A stretch of 64,000 nucleotides of DNA from NCBI RefSeq assembly GCF_040869045.1, contig NC_090321.1, positions 32,919,426-32,983,425 on the forward strand, given 5' to 3'. The notes under the pieces are model-generated. The model had not been told where the DNA came from, did not search any database, and saw only the letters and a list, made by a program, of their open reading frames with translations. Each line of letters begins with the position of its first letter. Position 1 is the first letter of the stretch. The DNA comes from Eurosta solidaginis. Lineage: Eukaryota; Arthropoda; Insecta; Diptera; Tephritidae. Of this stretch, positions 1-9,090 are shown piece after piece. A program made the translations under genes and the position numbers.

Positions 1-107
1 TGACCAATTGGCGCTGGTGGCGGAGCGAAGGAGCGACTGGCGCGCCTTGTTGGACGGCCATAACCGTTTAGACGGTTAAGCGCCAATTAAGTAAGTAAGT
101 AAGTAAG
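1..107 (+). mobile_element. 3' end of an RTE-like LINE (cut by window edge)
   Basis: The sequence matches the 3' end of the element at 7481-7920 and ends in a (TAAG)n tail, the kind of short tandem tail seen in RTE-type LINEs. It is followed at 108-120 by CTTGCAAGAGGGG. The same string precedes the other copy at 7468-7480, so it is the target-site duplication. The start lies outside the window. Confidence 0.8.
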
Positions 108-341
108 CTTGCAAGAGGGGCTGAAAGGGAGATAGTTAATTTAAGAAATTTAAGCCCTTTTAAGAATTTTTAGCTTCTTCTACCGACATAAGCTATTGAT
201 TCTTTAGGTTCTGGTATCCTTTGGAAAAATTATAGTTCTTATGTTTAAAAATGACGTTATGTTTAAGATTTCTAATTTTTATTAATTTTAATCAAATAAA
301 TAGTTTTTTATTTTTTAAATAAATCTAGAGCTAACCACTAA

Positions 342-1050
342 TCAACCAAACAAATGTGTCAGTCCCAATCCAGCGCTGAAATCCTTTTGCCCACTCAACG
401 GTCCACTCATCCACTTTGAGCTACTGCCAGTCAAATCTAAGCGCGTATTACGATCATGTGATGACCACACATTCGCTTTGCCGCTCAATCCCAATTGACT
501 ACCAAAATGGGGAATATTACTGTGAGTCAAACTAGCGCCATGACCATTTATATGCGAATAATCCAAACCAGCACCGTTACGTTCAAATTTAAGACCATTA
601 GCCAATTTATTCTGCGAGGCGAAGGCATTAGCATCAAGGCTGTGTACGCCATTATTGAAGAGATTTGCGCTGGCACTCTGTGTGAAAGTATCACGTACAC
701 CGGGTATGTGCGTCTGCGAGATAGCGGCGCCTAAACCGTGACTGTGGAAGGGAATGTGGTAGACATTTAGTAATATTCCTTTGAAGTTTTTTTTTAACAA
801 AATCGTGTACTCACTTATTATAGGCCAATGCGCCTCCTGTAGCTACCGGTCCACCATTTGTATTGCCAGCTGCAAAAACTTTGCCAATCACATTATGATC
901 TGGGGTCCCTATACCTTTTGCCAATTCCAATCTTGCATCAGCCCCACCAAGTGGACTACTACTTAACGAACCACCCAATGATTGGGGATAAGCTTCGACG
1001 AGTGCACCAAGGAGTGCTGCTGTGAGTACGAAAATTGTGTAGTAATTCAT
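342..1050 (-). CDS. Att: Attacin (duplicate 1), two coding exons
   Basis: Attacins are secreted glycine-rich antibacterial proteins of the fly humoral immune response, active against Gram-negative bacteria. Exon 1 runs 1050-815 and exon 2 741-342. The donor is AATAA|GTGAGT and the acceptor CCACAG|TCACGG. Together they encode 211 residues. Residues 1-20 are a signal peptide ending VEA before YPQ. The attacin N domain (GGADARLELAKGIG, AAGNTNGGP) spans the splice junction, and exon 2 has the G domains (THIPGVRDTF, NGAGLDYSHINGHGASLTHS, SKWMSGPLSGQKDF) up to the usual ...LTHLFG end. There is no furin-like site after the signal peptide, unlike the gene at 4486. It differs from duplicate 2 at about four residues. 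Intact; family assignment is certain. Confidence 0.95.
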
Positions 1051-1140
1051 TTTGTAGATGTTTGAGGGTTGTTGTAATTATTTATGTGTGCGCTTGGCAA
1101 GCTCTGGGTTGAATGTGATTCGGTTGAATGGCTCGACTGG

Positions 1141-1237
1141 TTTTTATATGCAACACTCAAGCCTTGCCTTATCTCAACTTATACCCACACAAGTGTGCAT
1201 ACACTCATACAAATTTAACTGCCTCTCAGGGAATCCC
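1141..1237 (-). promoter_or_regulatory. Attacin duplicate 1 promoter: TATA, GATA, kappaB-like
   Basis: Reading toward the gene there is a kappaB-like site GGGATTCCCT at 1237-1228, a GATAAG at 1173-1168 and TATAAAAA at 1148-1141, about 90 bp before the ATG. Paired kappaB and GATA sites are the known arrangement for Relish/Dif and Serpent control of fly antimicrobial genes. The sites are seen; their use is inferred. Confidence 0.6.
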
Positions 1238-2432
1238 ATTACTCACGAAGCTGTGAAATTGGAGCTGTGCCGCTTCTCTTTTTGGTTTTTGCTTAATGAG
1301 ACCTGTAATCTTTTGGATCTCATACATACCATGTGCATCTTTTGTTTTCGTTGATTAAGAATAATTTGTTATCATTTTTTTCACAGTAGCGTTTGAGTGA
1401 GCATTGGCATGTTTTATTATTTGTTTTTGTTAAAGTCGCGCATAATCCCTGTTTTAAACATAAAGGAAAGAAGTCCACAATCTTAAAAAAAGGGGAAGTA
1501 ATTGTTACTTATGGCGTTTTCTTTTCTGAAAATAATGTCTCCTGGTTTGTGTGGTCCCTTCACAAAGTCTTTCCCACTGATTAAGAATTGAGGTACCATT
1601 GCCTACAAATTCAGTCACTTTGCAGAGAGCCAGGTGAAATCCGGGGTTTTGCCTCATAATCTCGCAGATCGTTCAAACATTTTCAGGAGTAGCTCCTTGC
1701 GGAGGGATCGTCCCTCGTTCACTTACTCCAGAGAGGCTTCGAACCTAACACCGGTCTTTGGAATTGCTGCGTCTGCTGAAAAGAAATAGAGATACATAAA
1801 ATGGTCACACTTTTGTATGTATATCTCATGCAAAGCGTAGTTTCACCTGGGTTTAACTCCTAATAATCGTCGCAAACAAAATTTCTTTAAATCATTTGTG
1901 GCTCCTTGGCGGTCACGCACAAAGGCGACTTACGGTTGCTATTAATGGTCTTTTAATACTCATGACTCTCGTGGCACAGGTAGTCTCCAGGTTTTTTCGG
2001 CTGTTTTTAGGAGCTACAATTCCCGATGTGCGAATAGTAGCAATCCCGGACACCAGTCGCTACCACGCCTCCTAACCCTCACACCATATGACAGCACAGA
2101 AGCTATAGGACTGCGACTTCGAACTCTTACCTTCGTCGACGTCACTGTCCTAGAAGCTCTAGGTGGAGCTCCGAAGACTTTCTAACGGATGTTTTTGTCG
2201 CGCAATGTTGCCGAGCTACACCAGTGAAACACCTTGAAACGTTGGGGAGTGACTATTCGGCCAATGATGTTTCCCTCGAAATCATAAGCAGTCTAAGTAG
2301 ATGTCATTGCGGATCTCATGGGTGAAAATCGTATAATCCTCGGAGCATCTACATAATTAAAATTTTTCAAGGACCCTGGATAAAATTTTAAAATGTAGAC
2401 CAAAGTTTGCAGACGTTTGTTTTCACAATATT

Positions 2433-2885
2433 TCAATGTCCCGTGATACTATTGTTGCCTAGCCTAGCCTGCGATTGCGTCGATCCTTCGCTTATGCTTC
2501 TACCCTGCAACAGCCGGTGTCGCCCAGCGTTTGCGTAGCCGACTCTAGGCCCATCTATAAAAAAGCAGATCACAGATGACCATGAGAACCCCAAATTCCC
2601 CGTAGCCATCTTTGTACTCTCATCCGAAATCTTTTGGTTAATCAACGCTCATCTAACAATTGTGATTTGTGTTTTTACAAGCCACTTTCTAATCGAAGTA
2701 TATGTGGTACGTTCTAACACAGTGGAAAACCCTTCATGCTGCATGGAGGACGATGAGGTCAAGTCGCTTTATGCTTGCTAGAACTAAGTTTCCGTATCAG
2801 CTCACTCAGATCTTCGAAAGAAGGTGGTTCTCTAAGTAGCTAAAGCACAATTGACCTTCATTTTGTCCAACCTAAGCTATTCTAC
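2433..2885 (+). mobile_element. LINE relic, C-terminal region and 3' UTR (I/LOA-like)
   Basis: Decayed sequence matches the better copies at 12190-12700 and, inverted, 56570-56870. Those encode a cysteine-rich C-terminus (SCCMEDDEVES, then a DCPPFARTR-like motif) typical of I/LOA-type LINEs. Frames are broken here. It forms the right part of the duplicated segment. Confidence 0.6.
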
Positions 2886-2888
2886 AAC

Positions 2889-3236
2889 ATGAATAGAGAG
2901 CGACCTATAAAAAAATCGCCGTTAGGTGGCGCAAGAATCGCGATATTCAAAAATATCGTATTTGTGGTCCGATTTGGCTCATATTTGGAACATATAATAC
3001 ATACATGAATAGACAGCGACCTATAAAAAAACCGCCGTTAGGTGGCGCAAAGATCGCGATATTCAAAAATATCGTATTTGTGGTCCGATTTGGCTCATAT
3101 TTGAAACACATAATACATACATGAATAGACAGCGACCTATAAAAAAATCGCCGTTAGGTGGCGCAAAGGTCGCGATATTCAAAAATATCGTATTTGTGGT
3201 CCGATTTGGCTCATATTTGGACAACATATAGTTCGG
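2889..3236. repeat. Three tandem 116-bp repeats
   Basis: Units begin at 2889, 3005 and 3121 (ATGAATAGA...). They are nearly identical, and each contains the small inverted repeat CGATATT-CAA-AAATATCG. They abut the PIF1-helicase fragment that follows, an arrangement common in Helitron-type elements. Confidence 0.85.
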
Positions 3237-3431
3237 TTGAAGTGATATCAAAATATTTTGGAGTTTGAGAAGGGACAAGCATACGTGGCGCAGAGTCGAG
3301 TAAAGTCTTTGGAAAGATTATATATTGAGGACTTGGATTGTAACAAATTGTCAGGAAAGAGTCCGTGTAATAATGAGTCACTAACTGAACTAAATAGAAT
3401 GAGAAATAATAGGCAATTAAGTAAAGACTAA
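3237..3431 (+). pseudogene. PIF1-type helicase C-terminus (Helitron relic)
   Basis: The frame ending at the stop at 3429-3431 encodes FEKGQAYVAQSRVKSLERL followed by YIEDLDCNKL. This is the conserved helicase motif VI region of PIF1/Helitron helicases (usual form GQAYVALSRV); the family's conserved L is Q here. The frame closes a few codons upstream, so only the C-terminal tail survives. Helitron origin is more likely than a host PIF1 because of the flanking tandem repeats and foldback. Confidence 0.6.
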
Positions 3432-3440
3432 AAACTTGAA

Positions 3441-3891
3441 AATAAAATAATTAAAAAAAAATGTTTTAAGTTAAATGGTTTTATTGAAAACAATACTTAC
3501 ATGAAATAATAATAATACTAAAAGCTAGAAAATAATTAGGTAGGTCCTAGGTACTAGTCATCACACTCTTCATCAATCTAGGACGTTGATCAGACAATTA
3601 AATAAAAGCGTTGGGCTTGAAACTTGTCAAATTTCTAAAAATGTGAGACGTAGCATAACCTAATTAAGGTCCAGTTGGTCTTATATATGACTATCAATAG
3701 AAATTTGACGCGTCCAACGCTTTTATTTAATTGTCTGATCAACGCCCTAGATTGATGAGGAGTGTGATGACTATTACCTAGGACCTACCTAATTATTTTC
3801 TAGCTTTTAGTATTATTATTATTTCATGTAAATATTGTTTTCAATAAAACCGTTTAACTTAAAAAAATTTTTATTTTTATTTTATTTGTTA
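3441..3891. repeat. Foldback element with about 200-bp inverted arms
   Basis: The arms run roughly 3441-3640 and 3690-3891, with a spacer of about 50 bp. They share long near-identical stretches, for example TTAGGTAGGTCCTAGGTA and TTGATCAGACAATTAAATAA. It starts about 10 bp after the helicase stop codon. 3900-4150 has no gene I recognise. Confidence 0.85.
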
Positions 3892-4157
3892 TGATCTCTG
3901 GTCTGATCGTATATCAACGATCTTTGGTTTCTGATCTGCCGACCACTAGTCTACTATTGATCCCTGTTGTCCTATGAGAGACCTCTAGCATATCTACTCT
4001 AAGAACTTCAGTAATCTGAACTGTGGTTCCTTGTATCCTCGTACCCGATCTCTGGCCTCTTATCTCTTTCTTTTCAAACAAGCAAATGTAGATCACCTGC
4101 ATGAGTTTATTACCTCATCACCTCACATTTTTGTTCTGCAAGCAGTTCACCGAAGCA

Positions 4158-4405
4158 GGGGATCTTTTACTCACAAATATGACTAGCACCTGAAATCAGT
4201 TGTAAATTTAGGAAATTCCCACAGTTGTAACCAACTGATAAGATGAAAAAATCAATAAATTTATAATTAACCAATGCGCCAGTAAATTATGCTACCTAAA
4301 GAGACTGAATGCAACTCAAAGCACCGAGAGCACTGTAAGCGGATGAGAAAAGAGGGAAGCTATGCTCGAGATAAGCCAAGCGTGAGAGCTCGTATCATAT
4401 AAAAA
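4158..4405 (+). promoter_or_regulatory. Attacin (plus-strand gene) promoter: two kappaB-like, GATA, TATA
   Basis: GGGGATCTTT lies at 4158-4167 and fits GGGRNYYYYY. GGAAATTCCC at 4211-4220 is a perfect kappaB site on the minus strand (GGGAATTTCC). GATAAG is at 4237-4242, 16 bp beyond it. TATAAAAA at 4398-4405 sits about 80 bp before the ATG. The arrangement suggests Imd/Relish plus GATA-factor control; this is inference. Confidence 0.6.
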
Positions 4406-4485
4406 TATATAATGAAAACATCAATCAACTTACAGCTTCCATTCAGCGATCAGCTTAATACTCAACTCAACAAGCAAATCTCAAA

Positions 4486-5280
4486 ATGAAATTATTCATC
4501 CTGGCAATTGTTGCTGTAGTGACTTTTAGCGCCATCGTTGAGGCTTATCCACAGCGTGTGCGTACTCACCATCTAATTTATTATCCACCGCCGAGAGGAC
4601 CAACACGTCCCATTTTGGTGCGTGTGGCACGTGATGTTGGTGTAGGTGGCGCATTGGCCAGTAATCCAAACGGTGGCGCCGATGCACGCCTGCAAATCGC
4701 CAATGCTATTGGTAATCCAAATCATAATTTAATTGCTAGCGCTTTTGCTGCTGGAAACACCGATCGTGGACCAGTAACCACTGGTGGTATGGTGGCCTAT
4801 AACAAGTAAGTATGAGCTGCCGACAAAGGATTTTATTGAACAAAATTAAATTCCTATTATTTGTTTGTATCTTTCAGCAATGGCTTGGGTGGCGCCATAT
4901 CGAAGACTCATACACCCGGTGTACGTGACACAGTGACCCAGAGTTTGAATGCCAATCTCTTTAATAACGGTGTGCACACTTTGGATGCAAACGCCTTCAA
5001 GTCACAGAATACTTTACTGAAAAATGGTGTGGAATTTGAGCGTAACGGTTTTGGTTTGGATTACTCACACATAAATGGTCATGCAGCTAGTTTGACAAAG
5101 AGCACCATTCCCAACTTCGGCAGTCAGGTGGAGTTGGCTGGTAAAGCGAATCTTTGGTCCTCGCCGGATCGTAATACACGCATTGATCTTACGGGCAGCG
5201 GTTCGAAATGGACAAGCGGTCCATTGAGTGGACAACGAGACTACTTTGGCGGTGTGGGACTCACTCATATGTTTGGTTAA
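4486..5280 (+). CDS. Att: Attacin with proline-rich prodomain (AttC-like), two coding exons
   Basis: This is a secreted antibacterial attacin. Exon 1 is 4486-4805 (AACAA|GTAAGT) and exon 2 is 4878-5280 (CTTTCAG|CAATGG), giving 240 residues. Residues 1-20 are a signal peptide. Residues 21-49 form a basic, proline-rich prodomain (YPQRVRTHHLIYYPPPRGP, ending RVAR at 46-49, a furin-type site). The attacin core follows: GGADARLQIANAIG, NTDRGPVTTGG, KTHTPGVRDTV, DYSHINGHAASLTKS, SKWTSGPLSGQRDY and a final THMFG. The prodomain resembles that of Drosophila attacin C, which is itself released as a peptide. Duplicates 1 and 3 lack it. Intact, with its own promoter. Confidence 0.95.
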
Positions 5281-5528
5281 GCAAGTTATAGCAGGGGTTC
5301 ATATGGGGATATTGGAAATCATTGTTAAATTTAATTTAGTTAAAATATTTATTGAATAAAAAATGTAAAAAACTAGTAATCGGATTTATGTATATGTAGT
5401 GATAAAAATCTAGCTCAATCTTTCTTATCCTTAGTTATTGTTGTAATAACATTTCGCACTGATTAGTCGTCACGTTCTCTGGCGAAATTATCAGAAAAAA
5501 CTGGATTGAATCGTTATGATGACGATGC

Positions 5529-5640
5529 TGCTGTTGTTGTTTTAACATCAAAAACACTCCCCGAAGGTTTAGGAGAGCGCTACGGATATGAGCAACCATT
5601 TTCAGGAAATAGATCCGGTAGACTTGATAGATCGCGGTAA
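5529..5640 (-). mobile_element. Diverged CAA-tailed SINE-like fragment
   Basis: TGTTGTTGTT (the inverted CAA tail), then CACTCCCCGAAGGTTT and AGATCCGGTA, match the 3' half of the SINE-like family whose clear copies lie at 39257-40163. The fragment is eroded. The rest of 5300-6690 shows no gene I can support. Confidence 0.5.
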
Positions 5641-6699
5641 GAGTTTACCCCATTAGAGTATCGAGATTGAAGTAGAACTTGAGTGACGCGAGTCTACTAT
5701 GTAGGAATGATCCGGACTGAGGAAGCTGGTCAACCCATTACCGACAAACCGATAGTCGGTAGATACATAGTCAAGGTGTCCTCCAGTATTATCGGTCTGA
5801 GGCTTGCATCTGTTTTGTAAAACTCCTCGAAAATGTTGAAGGATTTTGTCGGAGTAAAATTTTTTGGCCAAGTGTTAAACTGGGGCACTCAAGTACTTAG
5901 ATTCGGCAATCGTTGGCGCTTAGCATGCTATCTTGCAGTGTAGTACGTTTTCGAACAGGATCTTCTCTGGTGCAATTAGACCAAAGCCCCTTTGTCTGTA
6001 TTCTAAATATACGTCTGTAGGAGAGATGATTAAACTTCTGCACGCGGATGGGAGCTTTTTTACGCTCACTCAATAATAGGACATCAGGAACCGGAGAAGA
6101 AATTCTAGCCCATTACGTGTTTCTCACGCAAGCGCTGTAAAAATTCTATTTCGAATCTGTAAAATACTTCGTTTACCTGGGAGCCAGGCGCACTTGGACT
6201 GAGTAGACATTTGAAAAGTAAAGTTTTGGGCTTCGTTAGCTAGGTGAAGAGGAGGAATGAAAAAGAGACGCTCCGGCTCAGAAAGTGTTTAAAAGTGCTT
6301 AAAGAAATTCCTTCTGCAGGGAGCTTAGATCTAGAAAAAAAAGTTCGAAGTCTGGACACGATATAGGATTCAAGATTTTGATATAGTCACTATACCAATT
6401 GTTTTTCTCAGCAGCTTACATGATGGATTTTTCCAACCATCTCCAGAAATGATATGGTATGAGCTTGATCTACTAGACTTTTGGAGGAGACTTTTTGAGA
6501 TGTGGGTACGAAAACTATTGTTTTCGCAATGGGGACTTCACCAAACAGAATACCGTCATCTGATTTTCGTTTGCACTTACAATAATTAAGTCGACCAGCA
6601 TACAGCATCTGTGCAATGTGCAGCGTCTTGGCTTGGATTCTGCTACCAGTATGTTCTGTTCTTTTGGAATTTATAGTTTTAATGTGAGAAAGAAAGGTA

Positions 6700-7467
6700 A
6701 AGTTAGGTTGAGTGGTAGCAGTTCCGATAGGCCGAAGTTCACTTGGACGCAAGCTATAGCTTCTTAGATGCTCGTAACAATGATATAGTTGCGAATAAGG
6801 CACATTGGATCTTGGATAAAGCCTTCAGTTGTCGAGTGCGTCGGGAACCACAATAGCTTCGCTTAGTGCTGAACACTGAAACAGGGGATGACTCCATGAG
6901 TCCACCTTATCATCCAATATATTAAAACATACCGACTCCCAATGGACAGTGATGCGCAGATCGCCTGCTATCCACCAAAATCATCTCTCTACACTGCAAG
7001 GGGTAATATCCATATAGACTTTGCTAAGCTGACTCGAGGTAAGAGCAGACCATAGGTGGCCACCGGAGCACTTAATTCCCAACTGCTATCTGCCCGGTAT
7101 ACTGCTATGTCCAGGCACACAGAAATTATGTATCTTGAAAAATTCCGATGCAACCACAAACGAGCTCAGACACTTACCGACCACCCTCGAGCGCACCACA
7201 GTTAAACTGAAGGCTTTATTATTCGCTAGGCTACCAGAGTATCCGAGTAAAGTCCTCTTACCGTTGTAGCACTGGATAACATCCCGTCCTAATCGTGGAA
7301 AGTTTCGCTTGAAAGACTGTACAGTGAACGAGCTCCGGAGCGCATAAACGCTCCTCTCACCAACATTCCCTTCCAACTTCGACCCATTCGTGAACGAATT
7401 AGCTAGTTTAATCCGCAGATGAGTCTCTCCCCAATCCACTCTAGAGTGGGAATTACTAAGGTAGCGC
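6700..7467 (-). mobile_element. 5'-truncated LINE relic with decayed RNase H (I/LOA-like)
   Basis: On the minus strand, 7460-7086 carries a damaged RNase H domain. FTNGSKLEG replaces the usual FTDGSK, so the first catalytic aspartate is lost. 7085-6700 matches the 3' region of the LINE at 56500-57623, ending near the AGGTTGAGTGGTAGCAG type terminus. There are several frame breaks. The RTE-like element at 7481 lies directly beside it. Confidence 0.6.
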
Positions 7468-7480
7468 TTGCAAGAGGGGG

Positions 7481-7920
7481 CAGAAGCATGGACCATGACA
7501 ACAGCAGATGAAGCGGCTTTGGGAGTGTTCGAAAGAAAAGTTCTTCGAAAGATTTATGGACCTCTATGCGTTGGCGATGGCGAGTGCCGAAGAAGATTTA
7601 ATGATGAGCTTTACGAGCTATACGCAGACATCACCATAGTCCAGCGAATTAAAATGCAGCGGCTGCGCTGGCTAGGCCATGTTATGCGAATGAAAGATGA
7701 TGCTCCGGCCAAGAAAGTGTTTCTATCGGAACCCTACTATGGAAGCAGAGGTAGAGGGCGACCCCTACTCCGTTGGAAGGACCAGGTGGAAAACAATTTA
7801 AACACCCTTGGTGTGACCAATTGGCGCCGGTGGCGGAGCGAAGGAGCGACTGGCGCGCCTTGTTGGACGGCCATCACCGTTTAGACGGTTACGCGCCAAT
7901 TAAGTAAGTAAGTAAGTAAG
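7481..7920 (+). mobile_element. 5'-truncated RTE-like LINE, with target-site duplication
   Basis: An open frame to 7884 encodes the C-terminus of an endonuclease/reverse-transcriptase LINE protein: AEAWTMTTADEAALGVFERK, then RLRWLGHVMRM, then RGRPLLRWKDQVE. After the stop comes a short 3' UTR and a (TAAG)n tail. CTTGCAAGAGGGG at 7468-7480 and CTTGCAAGACGG at 7921-7932 flank it as a target-site duplication with one change. The same insertion lies in copy A of the duplication (1-107), so it predates that event. Confidence 0.85.
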
Positions 7921-8152
7921 CTTGCAAGACGGCCTGAAAGGGAGATTGTGTAATTTAAGAAATTTAAGCCCTTTTAATAATTTTTAGCTTCTTCTACCAA
8001 CATAAGCTGTTGATTCTTTAGGTTCTGGTATCCTTTGGAAAAATTATAGTTATGTTTAAAAATGACGTTATGTTTAAGATTTCTAATTTTTATTAATTTT
8101 AATCAAATAAATAGTTTTTTATTTCTTAAATAAATCTAGAGCTAACCACTCC

Positions 8153-8860
8153 TCAACCAAACAAATGTGTCAGTCCCAATCCAGCGCTGAAATCCTTTTG
8201 CCCACTCAACGGTCCACTCATCCACTTTGAGCCACTGCCAGTCAAATCTAAGCGCGTGTTACGATCCTGTGATGACCACACATTCGCTTTGCCGCTCAAC
8301 CCCAATTGACTACCAAAATGGGGAATATTACTGTGAGTCAAACTAGCGCCATGACCATTTATATGCGAGTAATCCAAACCAGCACCGTTACGTTCAAATT
8401 TAAGACCATTAGCCAATTTATTCTGCGATGCGAAGGCATTAGCATCAAGGCTGTGTACGCCATTATTGAGGAGATTTGCGCTGGCACTCTGTGTGAAAGT
8501 ATCACGTACACCGGGTATGTGCGTCTGCGAGAGAGCGGCGCCTAAACCGTGACTGTGGAAGGGAATATTGTAGACATTTAGTAATATTCCTTTAAAGTTT
8601 TTTTAAACAAAATCGTGTCCTCACTTATTATAGGCCAATGCGCCTCCTGTAGCTACTGGTCCACCATTTGTATTGCCAGCTGCAAAAACTTTGCCAATCA
8701 CATTATGATCTGGGGTCCCTATACCTTTTGCCAATTCCAATCTTGCATCGGCCCCACCAAGTGGACTACTACTTAACGAACCACCCAATGATTGGGGATA
8801 AGCTTCGACGAGTGCACCAAGGAGTGCTGCTGTGAGTACGAAAATTGTGTAGTAATTCAT
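8153..8860 (-). CDS. Att: Attacin (duplicate 2), two coding exons
   Basis: This is a secreted antibacterial attacin, nearly identical to the gene at 342-1050. Exon 1 is 8860-8625 and exon 2 is 8552-8153, with the same splice sites and 211 residues. Exon 1 encodes exactly the same peptide as duplicate 1 (signal peptide to residue 20, no furin-type site). Exon 2 differs at about four positions (AALS for AAIS, NLL for NLF, SSQD for SSHD, TGSGS for TGSSS). The exon 2 frame is open throughout. Upstream the promoter is kept, but a 2.6 kb element was inserted just beyond the kappaB-like site, so distal regulatory DNA, if any, has been moved away. Confidence 0.95.
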
Positions 8861-8950
8861 TTTGTAGATGTTTGAGGGTTGTTGTAATTATTTATGTGTG
8901 TGCTTGGCAAGCTCTGGGTTGAATGTGATTCGGTTGAATGGCTCAACAGG

Positions 8951-9047
8951 TTTTTATATCCAACACTTAAGCCTTGCCTTATCTCAACTTATACCCACAC
9001 ATGTCTACATACACTCATACAAATTTAACTGTCTCACAGGGAATCCC
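8951..9047 (-). promoter_or_regulatory. Attacin duplicate 2 promoter: TATA, GATA, kappaB-like
   Basis: The sites and spacing match duplicate 1: GGGATTCCCT at 9047-9038, GATAAG at 8983-8978 and TATAAAAA at 8958-8951. The Helentron-like insertion begins at 9091, only 44 bp beyond the kappaB-like site. Confidence 0.6.
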
Positions 9048-9090
9048 ATTACTCACAAAGCTTTGTAATTGGAGCTGTGCTGGTTCTCTT

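Larger units (their letters stand above)
1..2885. repeat. Segmental duplication, copy A (partner 7815-12690)
   Basis: The LINE tail, attacin gene, promoter, the AT-rich stretch at 1340-1640 and a LINE relic at 2440-2885 recur in the same order at 7815-12690. Copy A lacks the 2.6 kb insertion present in copy B at 9091-11694, and carries about 800 bp (1640-2440) that copy B does not. I recognise no gene in 1640-2440. Confidence 0.85.

Noticed and set aside
8153..8552. Exon 2 of the second attacin duplicate might be truncated, as the longest start-to-stop frame there begins late
   Set aside because: The frame is open from the splice acceptor at 8552; only a usable start codon is missing, as expected for an internal exon.
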